A stretch of DNA of 64,000 nt from Stereocaulon alpinum (Eukaryota > Ascomycota > Lecanoromycetes > Lecanorales > Stereocaulaceae): positions 620,001 to 684,000 of the forward strand of contig JAEUBA010000003.1 in NCBI GenBank assembly GCA_018257865.1, written 5' to 3'. Below the pieces are notes generated by a model that ran no database searches, was not told the origin of the DNA, and saw only the letters and a program-made list of their open reading frames with translations. The position numbers and the translations under genes are program-made. How positions within the stretch are numbered: position 1 is the stretch's first letter; each line of letters begins with the position of its first letter. Below, one piece after another: positions 21,989-32,045 of this stretch.

Positions 21989-22200
21989 CTAGTATCCTGC
22001 GCCGATAGCCTCTAAGTTCACGTCCTCAGCTGCATGCACACGAGGTACAGCTTCTAGCCTTTATCAGTGACTAGCGAATATTGGCAAGCGAATGGTTATC
22101 ACTTACCAGCATCGGCATCGGCCTCTGGGGCTGCGGCTGGAGCGGCAAGGCTCAAGGCTGTAAAGCCAAGTGCGAGGAGGGCGAGGAAGTTGAAACGCAT
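21989..22200 (-). CDS. small secreted peptide, candidate RiPP precursor (52 aa)
   Basis: ATG at 22200. Exon 1 22200-22107 and exon 2 22053-21989 are joined by a 53-nt GTAAGT..CTAG intron to give 52 residues. Residues 1-20 form a strong signal peptide (basic Arg, LALLALGFTALSLAAP). A short Ala/Pro/acidic pro-region (EADADA, reminiscent of dipeptidyl-aminopeptidase sites) and an ~18-residue tail ending in GAGY follow. A second in-frame acceptor at about 22030 would remove eight residues. There is no Lys-Arg Kex2 site and no repeated core, which dikaritin precursors normally have. The single Tyr at the C-terminus would be the only tyrosinase/UstYa target. It lies between the tyrosinase and the first UstYa gene. 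It could equally be an ordinary small secreted protein. Confidence 0.5.
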
Positions 22201-23291
22201 CTTGAAGATATATTTGAGGTAGTGTTGGTATGCAATGTGGTTGGATTCGATGTGAGTAATTTCAGAATCTGTCTTGTTGAATGACTTGAAAACGCTCGGA
22301 CCTGAGGGTGCTTTATGTTTTATACAGTGGGAGCCTTGTTTCGATAGCAACAAGGGTGTAGATAGGGAAAGCGGAAAAGATGGTGTGATACAGGTATCAA
22401 TGCTCAGCGAAGATCGCGATTTCAATACCCGTGCAAATGACCAAAGTATGACGCGACCCTAAAGAGAGATGTTTCGATGACCCCAAAAGCTCAAAGTCAG
22501 ACCTCCAATGAATCCCTTGCAAGTCAATGAAAGTTTCGATAGCTTTATGGCGCGGTTCTGGGGTAGATTCCCGAAGGAGTAAGGCAAACAGGCGCAGCAA
22601 AGTCAGATCACATGCAGGAAGGCGCTAACAGCCACTAAGGAAAGGAGAGATGACGAGTTCGTGAGACTGATATGCGCTGCTGTAGAAGACTGATGCATGT
22701 CTCAAATCCCCAACACGACGACATTGACTAAGAGCATCATCGTGCATTGCAGTATCACATCACTCTCCACACCACCATCCTTCGGCATCGAAATCCTTCG
22801 GCATCGAATACCGTGGATCCTCTGCATAATAGTCTCCGATTAGCTCTAACTTCAGCTGCCGGCCACCAGGATGTATGTTTGCTAGTCGAGCAGGTTAATT
22901 CCCCACTCGGAGTCGGAGGAATATACCCTTCTCTTTTGATGTACCGTATTAGTACCCCCTGCGACTTTGATGCCTGCATCCTATGTTCCCCTGTAGTTCA
23001 TGAATGACAAGCCAGGGCAGTATCTCAAATCACAATCCTTTGCTTGGCGCTGAATACGGTTAGGAAGGCTTGCAAGGATCCCGCCGGAGATGACTTGCCT
23101 GTTTGAAGGATGACCGCGTCTGTGTGCAAGCTAGTCTGCCCGACAGATGTTGAAAGAATCTGCACACCGAGGTTCTAGATTGACTTTTGGGGAGTGAGAC
23201 CAGTCCTCACAGTAAACGTGTCAAATTTAAACGATACTGGAAAAGTGTCTACTGTCTGGTCTGTACCAAGAACCGATACAAGAATAGACCC
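22201..23291. other. intergenic inside the tyrosinase/UstYa block
   Basis: 1.1 kb separating the small-peptide promoter from the 3' end of the first UstYa gene. No further peptide ORF with a signal sequence is seen on either strand. A small tandem repeat is listed separately. Confidence 0.4.
22777..22808. repeat. two perfect tandem copies of a 16-bp unit
   Basis: The unit ATCCTTCGGCATCGAA occurs twice head to tail with no mismatch. It lies in non-coding DNA. Slippage is the simplest origin, and a regulatory role is possible but untested. Confidence 0.8.
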
Positions 23292-24271
23292 TCATGGCAA
23301 ACCATCTCTGCCATCATCACAAAACCCAAAGTGCTCTTTCAATAACACCGGATCCACGCTATCCTTATAGCATGCACTATGCTCAGTTGCAAAGTCTCTC
23401 AACTGATCCCAACTCCGGCATTTGTGTAATTGACCATCACCAACTGTGAAATCTCCAAACGTATATAATGGGGTACTATCTGCGTTGCATTGTACGGACT
23501 TGCAAGAAACAATTAGTCTCAAGTTCATCGCCGAATATTCCTGCAGCGACGAACTCACCTGGCGTAAGGTATCGAAACAATGAGTCATGTGCATAGACGG
23601 GTTCCATGTATATGGTCTTCCTTCCACAGCTTCCCAGAAAGTCTTCTGGATGATCCTCTGTGGAACTGTGTCAGCTATTCAGTCCTCGGTGACGTAAGTT
23701 TGTACTCACCAAGCAATGCAGCTGATGGTAAGCTTCCAGTAGATAGACCCTCTTACTTGAGTCACTTGGTAGTCTCATACTATCAGGCCACTGTTGTGAA
23801 AAGGCCCAGCCTTCGTCCATCGCTATGAAACCATGTGAGGGCAGAATCGCATCCCACAATGCATTACTCTCGTTATGATTCTTGGGACTGTACTCGGTAT
23901 TCCACCAAAAACGATTCCACTTTGTGTCGACTGTAATTGAATCTTGTCTTGCTGAGAACGACAGAGTCAATTAATGACATGCCTTATTTGTCAAGGAAGG
24001 CATCTTGGGTGAAGTTACCGTAGTCTAAGGGTGCTGGATCTGGATTCGCAGTGCCCGATCTGAAGTATAAGATGGTGGCAATGTTGGTGACCGCGAGAAC
24101 TATAACGAGGGCGATGGTCCAAGATTTAGTGTAGCTTTCGTATCTTGCTTGCGGTTCCCATTGTTCATGCTCATGGTGGTCATCAAAATCGACATCACTC
24201 ACAGGCTTATACCCCGGCGACATCACTCTTCGCTTGTAAAAAGGGATATAAACGTTGATCAAGGCGTTCAT
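23292..24271 (-). CDS. UstYa family (DUF3328) oxidative cyclase-type protein, copy A
   Basis: Four exons (24271-24019, 23951-23710, 23657-23559, 23498-23292) with introns of 67, 52 and 60 nt give 266 residues. It starts with a cytosolic tail and one transmembrane anchor (SWTIALVIVLAVTNIATIL). The lumenal domain has both family signatures: YHQLHCL (~159-165) and HMTHCFDTLRQ (~188-198), i.e. two HxxHC motifs. The C-terminal CNADSTPLYTFGD and GQLHKCRSWDQL blocks follow, ending near HSACYKD. UstYa proteins form Tyr-derived ether or C-C crosslinks in ustiloxin, asperipin and phomopsin maturation, and halogenate or hydroxylate in other pathways. A second ATG at about 24220 (MSPGYK) is an alternative start. 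It is divergent from copy B. Confidence 0.92.
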
Positions 24272-24621
24272 AGGTGTTGATGCTCATATAGTTTTGAATT
24301 GCGATCTCTCAGAATCAGGCTTGAGGTGTGAGTGCGCTTGAAAGGGACGGGCCTTGATCGGCAAGCCTAGGTCCCCCATCTGATCGCCGATGTCATTGTG
24401 CTTCTCAGGTCTCGGACACATAAGATTGCAACGGTCGGATCCACTCTGCCCGAGTCAGCCGTGAGAAAAGATGCCGTATATGCAGCCCTTTAGTGATCAC
24501 CGAGGCCGTTCAATGTATTTCCAGGCTTAGCGTGGAAACACTTCGTAAAATTCAGCTGATATGTTCGGTATTATTACCCAGACTCACGACTTTCAACCCA
24601 TCGAAGCTACGCTCAGCAACG
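24272..24621. promoter_or_regulatory. shared promoter between the two divergent UstYa genes
   Basis: 350 bp between the start codons of copies A and B. It contains several CGG/CCG triplets (for example around 24355-24385 and 24430-24440), the half-site type read by Zn2Cys6 regulators. I cannot define one binding site. The geometry suggests co-expression of the pair. Confidence 0.4.
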
Positions 24622-25559
24622 ATGTGGCAGTTCTTGAAAGACACCATGATATTCTCGTGGTGGCAGCCGTCACGTCGATACACTCAGATACCTTCGGGGA
24701 TCGAAGAAGTGGCCTCTATTGAAGACAGTAGCCTAGAAAAGCCGGCACAAACTCACCCCTCGCACAGACTTCTAACAACATTTTCTCGCTTTCCAGACCA
24801 AGCTGTGTTAGGTGGTTTTGTCATTATCATACTCCTTGCTAGTGCCGCTGGTTTCGCCCTTGGAGCACTTATCTTTCGAGAACAAAAGCAACCAGGTCTG
24901 AAGCAAGATACAGCGCCTCAAGGTACACCAACATGCCTTCAACTCCGTATAACTACTGTTGACACGAACATCTTAGTACCTATTGGACATTCGGTCACAA
25001 GATTCCAGTACAACGCCACGTTCGCAAATCCACCCACAGCTAAAGGCAGCCCAGAACCCGTTTGGGATTCTTTGATACCAAGTACTGCCTAATCTCTGAC
25101 CATAGGGAAATTTTTGTCCTGATATGAGTCATAGATGGTCTTGGCTACGTCAAAGAAGCCCCCTTCATAGGCCAAAACTTTTCCGTCATAAGTGCATTCC
25201 ATCAACTTCACTGCCTCGTTCGTCCCCTCCTTCCTTATCACCCAAGGATGATGTCCAATCAACTAAGTCTTGTCCAGTATACTCTCCGCCGCGCCTATTA
25301 TTCGAACTCCTCAGGCGGCGAAGACTTCGACTTTGGCCATGACCGAGCGCACCACGTGGGACATTGTTTGGAATATCTGAGACAGAGCATTATGTGCTCA
25401 GCTGACTCGGTACTCGAGCCAGCGGAGAATGCCAAAAGGGGTTTCTTGGGTTGGGGATTTGCAAGGCAATGTAGAGATTATAGGGAACTAATGGCGTGGG
25501 CGGACAAGTGGAGGGCCTTTGATGGAAGAGGATTCTTGGCGGAAGCTGGTGTTCAATAG
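24622..25559 (+). CDS. UstYa family (DUF3328) oxidative cyclase-type protein, copy B
   Basis: Exons 24622-25081, 25135-25217 and 25278-25559 give 274 residues, with introns of 53 and 60 nt, the latter opening with a weak GTTCGT donor. A Ser/Glu-rich cytosolic tail leads to one transmembrane helix (GGFVIIILLASAAGFALGAL). The lumenal domain has FHQLHCL (~175-181) and HHVGHCLEYLRQ (~206-217), both HxxHC motifs, preceded by PVWDSLIPNGLGYV, a conserved UstYa segment. It is clearly diverged from copy A. Several RiPP clusters use two UstYa proteins together (UstYa/UstYb), so copies A and B may work as a pair. The C-terminus (CRDYRELMAWADKWRAFDG) is normal for the family. Confidence 0.92.
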
Positions 25560-25966
25560 TTGCTGAATCGTGATTTCAGTATTGTTGGCCTTCACTAGTG
25601 ACCCTGGATTCATGTTATATATTCCTCTTGTGATTCCCCGTATTTTTAGGAAAGTCTGAGCGTGTACATATCGGTAACGTCTTGTATTTTTCGTCTACAT
25701 GAGACGTATTCATTTGTGGAGTACTAGCAGCGATCGGCCGAGTACCGCCCTGCATATGCAGCCACAACAGCCGGTAATCGTCCCTGATTGAGACGACCTA
25801 GCTCTCACACCACGCCAGTGACTTTCCCGCAATCACTGGCAGTAGTCGAATCCTTCAGGATTAGCAGCCATTGGCAAACGAATTTGCACACATGCTGACC
25901 CGCGGGATTGCGAGCCATAGCCTGCAACATCGTGATCATCTGGATCGTCGCAAGCTTACGTATGTG
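25560..25966. other. intergenic, no gene supported
   Basis: 3' flank of UstYa copy B up to the MITE. No open frame or repeat of note. Confidence 0.4.
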
Positions 25967-26178
25967 TCATGATCTCGCCTAATGCGCCCCTAATTAGATT
26001 GCATGAAAGGCTGAATTGGATGTCTTCGGGAACAAGACCCAAAAATTGTTGTCAGAAATAGCAACTAAGCCACTAGACCAAAAAGCACGGCGTGGGGGGT
26101 CTTCGGGTCTTGTTCCCGAAGACATACAATTCAGCCTTTCATGCAATCTTATTAGGGGCGCATCAGGCGTAATCATGA
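25967..26178. mobile_element. MITE-like element with 74-bp terminal inverted repeats
   Basis: Arms 25967-26040 and 26105-26178 are inverted copies matching at about 69 of 74 positions. They enclose a 64-nt non-coding loop with no transposase. ATGTG occurs directly left of the element (25962-25966) and again two bases right of it (26181-26185), a possible target duplication. The structure is that of a non-autonomous class II element and would fold into a long hairpin if transcribed. It lies between UstYa copy B and the 3' end of the methyltransferase gene. Confidence 0.85.
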
Positions 26179-26315
26179 TAATGTGATACAACAGCCTCGT
26201 CTGCAATTGCTCAAGGTCCCCAAGACCGCTCGGATTGTGGAGTGTGGATACTTCATCGGCAACCCGTATTGGCATGAGTGGATGTATCATACATATGCAG
26301 ACCTATGTAGTAACG

Positions 26316-27792
26316 TCACGGCTCCCAGCTAGCCTCGATGATGCCCAATGATGACCCTGCAGGCACATACGCATTGACGAAGTGGAAACGGCTGTCCGCG
26401 GTCTTGAACAATGTCTCCCAATCATCTCTATCACGCTCACGGGCGTTGCATAGCGTCAACATCAGCATATCCATTGATCTAGATTGTTAGCTTGAACTCT
26501 CCTATGACTCTGGCCCCACGGCCTGTAGAGTATGCTTACCGGATTTCTCTTTCTGTAGTAAGTGATGCCGTATTCGGTTCTGGCAGAAGGTGATCGTTGA
26601 CAAGGATCCGTGCACCTGGCTTGAGAACGGGTATGAGTTGTCGAAGGATCTTCATGGCGTACTGATCGGGCCAGTTGTGAAAGATGTAGCGGAATAGGTA
26701 GAGATCAGCTGAAACAGGTTGCTCAGTGAAAAAGTCATGTGCCATGAACCTGATCCGACTCCTGGGTTGGGCTTCCTGTTCAATAGCGGCGTTGACGACT
26801 TCCGGCATGTCTTGGACGATGATACTCAAGTCCGGAAAGGCCTCAGCGATTGCAGCGCCGACAGATCCATTAGAACCACCCAAGTCCACGACCGTTCCCG
26901 TAGCAAGTTCTTTCCACGGATAAGCTTGAACAAGAAATGAAGGGCTAAGATCAGGTCCTTCGCCGAAGGCTTGCATAGCTCCAGTGAAGCGCTTACCCTT
27001 CTCGGGGTTGGCTTTCAAGTACTGGTAGAACGGAAGCTCCGTGTTTTGAGCCAGTGAGTATCCCTGATTTGTCAGCTCTCAGGACGAGATTGGAGAGAAA
27101 GCTTCATGTCGTCGTACCGACTCATTCAATTCCCGGCTTTTGAATTTCGTCATAGCCTCTACGGTCTGAAAGATATGTTAGTCGATGGGCGGGTGCTCTG
27201 AGGGCTGGAATGTCGCCACATACACATGCATACGATTGCCAACACTCATCAAACATAACCCCAAGCGTATCTTCAACTCCGGCTCTTTCTACTATGCTGC
27301 GAGATGTGGCAGTGTGAGCAACAAACCCCTTTCTCGGCTCTCGAAAGCAACGATAATAGCACATGGCGAAGCGTAAAATGCGTCTGAGGTCCGGCTCATA
27401 GATGTCACAAAGCTTGGCCAGCTCCGTGAAGGCAATCTCGCCATGAATGGGCACATACTTTGCGATGCCAGATTTGTAGATAGCTTGAAGACTGGTTCCA
27501 TTGTACTACGAACCCATCAGAACCTCCAGGTGACATTATTTTGTATGGGAAGAGGGACACAAACAATAGGCCGTAAAAGCATTGTGGGTCCTAGGAGAAG
27601 ATCTTGTAATTCTATGGTAGCTTCAATGGTGGATAACCGAAGACTCTCGACTTCAGCAGAGTCAATGCCGAAGTCAACAGGGCCATCGACGCTGAAGGAA
27701 GGCTGTGGAAGGTCGTGAGATCTTAGAAACTCATCGACTGAATTTGTATTGGCCAGTATCTGTTTTGCCAGCTCGACGATTTTGGAGTCCAT
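26316..27792 (-). CDS. O-methyltransferase, COMT/Methyltransf_2 type
   Basis: Five exons (27792-27565, 27505-27224, 27165-27118, 27063-26540, 26478-26316) with introns of 54-61 nt give 414 residues. An N-terminal dimerisation/winged-helix part (LTELAKLC-like GEIAFTELAKL, then EPDLRRILRFAM) precedes a Rossmann fold with SAM motif VVDLGGSNGSVG (~244-255). The acidic VQDMPEV loop and the catalytic-base region FHNWPDQ (His ~315) follow. It is close to fungal OMTs of secondary metabolism such as sterigmatocystin-type enzymes. In this setting it could methylate a Tyr-derived phenol, as UstM or PhomM modify RiPP products by methylation (there on nitrogen). That link is inference from gene order. Confidence 0.92.
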
Positions 27793-29794
27793 CTCAACAA
27801 AGACCTAATGCTGTACTTAAGATCGGTACAGCTATTTTCCAAATCAAAAGGAGTTATGCATCAATCTAATGTTGCTTGAAGTTGAGCCAATCCAGGCGAC
27901 CAAAAAGTGCTGATCCCATCTACAGCCCTAAAAGGGCCGCCGTCTTGCGTTACTTTTCTCCCATAGCGGGGTCCAAATCACTTCTAGCGAAAGCGCTGGG
28001 GGAGACGACAGGGTACAGAAAGGTCCCGTATCGCAGATGCAGGTAAAAATGCTTGAACCGGAAGGAGGTCAGCTGAACTTTGCGGGTTAGTACCGTGTCT
28101 CATTCGAAGAATTCGTCCACCTAGTTGTCAAATTCGCCAAGTTGTCACCCGGGGGCTCCTTCTTCGAAAGGCGCCCAGAGCTGCCAGCTGGGGTGGTCAG
28201 ACACCTCCCGGTCCACCGCTTCTAGTCGATCTTGACGAGCGCTCGGGCTCCCCGGATAAGCCGCTTCAAAGCCCATTAGCAGTTTGGGGGGTTGAACACT
28301 TCTATAAGCAATCCGCTGCTTTAGAAGTTCTCAATTTGGAGTTCTCACCCACCAACGTGTCAATCGACTACTTATTGCGCAGCCCGTTCAGTTGCTTTGT
28401 ATATCACAAGCCTTCTCCACTAGTCGGAGCAATCCGCCTATATCTGCTACCGCTGTCAACGTTATCACCGGATACTGTTAACAATACAACCTCTACCGGA
28501 GCTCGCCCCGAGCATATCCCAGTAGTCACCCTGGAAACCCCGGAGCGAACCCTTTGAGGCAGTAGGCGTCGCCCCTAGGCAGCTCTCCAGAAGAACCCTT
28601 ACAGTATAATAGCCTCCCTCCCCTAAAGGTAGCCGGAGCTGACTCCCTGGGAAACCCTAAAGTAGGCTCCTGGAGGTAGACCTAGAGCGGGCCTCTAAAG
28701 TCAATCAAGATAGACGCTGGAAGATATTTAGAGTAGAGAAAAGTACCAAACCACTACGCCATTGTACCAGCGCCATTAGCAATCGAACCTAATACGATTA
28801 AGTATCAAACCGCAAACAAGTAGCCCTTGAACTCGCGCCTAAAGAGACCCCAAGCCATGACGTATCTTAGATCGTCCCTGATGCGGGTTCTCAGAGAACG
28901 TTAGGGATAGCCCCTGAAGTATCCCTAGAGTGCGTCCTGGGGCTAACTTCCGAATCCCACCGAAATCAATGCGTGACACCAATAGATCAGTGGTGGTATA
29001 CATAGCGGCAGAAGAGTCAGTCGTATGATCGTATTGTCAGTGGGTGCCAACTAAGTTCGGATTTATGAGCTTACGTGCTTTTGGAACAAGGCAAATGACT
29101 CTTGCAAGTGGTTGGCCATGTCAAGAATTGTGAGCATTTTCGTTGTTGAGATTCGTTACAAGAATGTCGGATATCAATTGCTTGTTTGGATTGCTAGACA
29201 TGAGGATGAAGGGTCAACACTGACACTCATTACCAAGACGAATATTTTACACGCCGAATATAGTGAGACTTTCGCAGCCGAAAGGATGTGAAGAATCCGA
29301 GAGCTTGTGTAAAGCTGGCTTCTGAGGTGTATTTGAATTCTCTTTGAGTGCGCAGAAACAACGCATTTACACAAGAAGTCAGGTGCCTTTTGCAGAGTTC
29401 CCGAACTGCCTCGTAGTGTGGGATAGTCAACGACTTTTAGAGTCTTCTAGGTGACCTTGAAGCTGAACCTTGGTGCACAGTCAGGCTCTGGGTCAGGCTT
29501 GTAACACGCTGAGAGCTGGGTTCGGAATAGACGCCCCTTGAGCGCACACTGATGTAGCTTTGGACACGTCATGACGCCACGATCGCACCCATCATGTATC
29601 TGAGGTATCTGAGAACTTCCGGCCCCCGCTCGGGCAAATCTAGATAGCTTCTTACACATGACTCACTCTAGTCGATGCATAGAGAGGTTACTTTAGAGAC
29701 AGGAGTTCTGACTCTTCGATACATGATGAGGCTTGTAGCTTACGGACCTCATGTAACACTGTACACCCATCTGTGGCAAGATAAACCCTGCGGT
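27793..29794. other. long gene-poor stretch with possible degraded transposon DNA
   Basis: 2 kb without a supported gene. The part at 27970-28960 is Pro/Ser-codon-like and C-rich, then full of CCCTAAA/CCTAGAG/CCTGAAG-like words at 28560-28960. This is similar in texture to 15960-16480 and consistent with an eroded repeat. No long terminal repeat, target duplication or polymerase domain can be recognised. It separates the putative biosynthetic block from housekeeping genes. Confidence 0.3.
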
Positions 29795-32045
29795 TCAGTC
29801 TCGCAGCTCTAGATGATACGTCTTTAGGACTTCCTCACTCATTGGACTTGGGCTTTTCATCATCAAATCCTCGCCCTTGCTACTCTTAGGGAAGGCGATG
29901 ACATCCCTCAGCGACCTTTCCTTTTTGTCCCTAGAGCTCCGAATCATCGCAATCAGCCTGTCAAATCCAAGTGCGATACCAGCATGAGGCGGACACCCTG
30001 CTCGCAAGGCTTGCAGTAAGTGGGAGAATTCAGCGATGCGTTCGTCGTTCATTTTGAGCACGTCGCGGAAAATGAGTTCTTGCATTGCGGCATGGTGGAT
30101 ACGCCGACTTCCACCGCCTATTTCTTCTCCGTTTATGACTAAGTCATAATGATCCCCAACAGCTTTGGTGGGGTCCGTCAGTAGTAGGTCAATGTCTTTG
30201 GGTGTTTTAGGCGAGGTGAACGGGTGGTGGGTGGATGCTAGGCCGGCGTTACCTCCTTGGCCAGATTCGGAGAAGTCGGGAGGCTTGAAAAGTGGGAAGT
30301 CGGTCACCCATAGCGGTCGAAAGTCATTCCAGTCTTTTGGTGGGAGATAGCCCTGTTTCACCGCAGCACCGTGAATGCTTCTCCGCAACTTACCTAGTGG
30401 AGTGGACCCGCCACTCAGAGGGCCTTTTTCCCGAGCTTGCAGGACTATCAAATAACCGTCTTGCAGGTCGAGTGATCTGTGGATCTCCTCAACCGCCTCG
30501 AAACCGAACGCTGATAGCCCCTGTAGCGGCTTGCTTGAATCGTAGACGAAGATGCCTGGGCCTCCATTAGGGTTGTCTAAAATATGTTTATTATCCGCAA
30601 AGTCCAAGAAGCTGGCGATGAAAGCACGAGCTTCATTGGGTGAGGTTTTCAGCGGGACTACCATTGCTTCGACTAAAGGATCGCTCAAAGGTGTCATCTT
30701 GCTTATCAGATCAGCTGGAAGTATCCCGTCGATTCTTGTAAATGGAGAGATAGGAATTCGTAAATCTGGCTTGTCAGAGCCATAGCCCAGCATAGCGTGC
30801 TGGTATGTGAGTCTTGGGAACGCCGATGGAAGTTTGATGTCCAGATAACGCTTCCACACTTTACATATGACTTCCTCGACAATTTGAATGACGTTTTCAC
30901 CATTGGCGAACGACATTTCTAAGTCCAACTGTGTATCACCATCCAATTCAGCACAGACTTCAAGTTTTTGGTTTGTATGTCCGTACCTGAGTGAATTCCG
31001 GTTGCCTATCTGCTCGGAGATCCTCGTCTCGAAAACATTTTGCAAACTGATAATATTTACCTATACGACTTGCCATGAGTATCTGTTTGAATTGCTGTGG
31101 ACTCTGAGGTAGGGCGTATGCCATGTTCCTTTTCCTGGTTGGAACAATGAATTCTCGAGCGCCTTCGGATGTGGACTTAAAAAGCAGTGGCGTTTCAACC
31201 TCCAAGAAGCCGTTCCTGTTGCTTAGTATACTTCTTATGATGGATGCCACGGAATCACGCGTGGCTAATGCTTGAACGAGAGTAGGCTCCATGACGAATT
31301 GAAGATGACGGTGTCGCTGAGGAAACTTTGTATTTGGCGTCATGACAATATCAGACGGAAACTCGTTGAAGCACTGTACGTCTTCAAGCACGATCTCCAA
31401 CTGTTTTAGCACCTTTTTCTGCAAGGTCGCCCGTGATTTGGGATCCGCATTGTTGGCATGTACTTCTACTTGATGTTCCATCTGCTTCTCACCCGGTTCT
31501 GCCTGAGAGGCCGGCTCCTGGTTCTTGGCCACTTGATGTTCCGTCTGCCTCCCACCTGATTCTGCCTGAGAGTCCGGCTCCTGGGTTTTGGCTACCTGAT
31601 GTTCTGTCTGCCTCTCACCCGGTTCTGCCTGAGAGTCCGGCTCCTCGTTCTTGGCCTTGAGCGTCAACCTGGTCCGCAGTATACCTCGAACAGCGACTGG
31701 CGTGCCTGTTTTTATGGATTTCAGCTTCTCATGTACAATCCGTTTCTCTTCATTATCACAAAAGGATACGATTTGGACTCCGCGACGATTTTCTCTGGTT
31801 ACCGGTACAAATGAGAGGTTCTTTGATAGGTCGCGGCGTGTACCTAGGTAGCCATGTACAAGGACCATCCTTACTGTTTCATCACGCAAGTCAATATCCG
31901 GAAGTTCGTCGATAATGATGGACGCTTGGGGTAGTACAACTTTGAAACGGTTAGTGACATAGTGAATGGACTTGAACAATGGGAAATCAGTCGGAGAGCA
32001 CACTGGAGCTTTTAAACTTATCAAGGATTGCTGTCCTCTTCCCAT
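29795..32045 (-). CDS. MSD1: mitochondrial aspartyl-tRNA synthetase
   Basis: Exons 32045-30987 and 30928-29795 (58-nt intron) give 730 residues. An OB-fold anticodon-binding part (VRMVLVHGYLGTRRDLSKNLSF) is followed by class II motifs: motif 1 in FLEVETPLLFKSTSEGAREF, motif 2 FAKCFRDEDLRADRQPEFTQ and motif 3 GIALGFDRLIAM. It is bacterial-type, as expected for the organelle enzyme, with the GAD-type insert. A linker after the OB fold holds a 63-bp tandem repeat. The start is uncertain. The frame opens at ATGs 32054/32045 without a targeting sequence, while a convincing presequence (basic, Ser/Arg-rich, ATG at 32232) reads in another frame up to about 31990. A small frameshift may therefore separate leader and enzyme. 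Confidence 0.9.
31455..31643 (-). repeat. in-frame 63-bp minisatellite (3 copies) inside the synthetase gene
   Basis: Three consecutive 21-residue units of the type EPxSQAEPGExQTEHQVAK, diverging slightly between copies. They lie between the anticodon-binding and catalytic domains, where insertion is tolerated. The unit length is a multiple of three, so copy changes keep the frame. Confidence 0.9.

Noticed and set aside
25994..26290. Minus-strand 98-codon open frame
   Set aside because: It overlaps the MITE arms, and its sequence follows the inverted repeat rather than a protein pattern.
28336..28557. 73-codon plus frame in the gene-poor stretch
   Set aside because: It sits in composition-anomalous DNA, is Ser/Pro/Leu-rich without a domain, and is likely chance.
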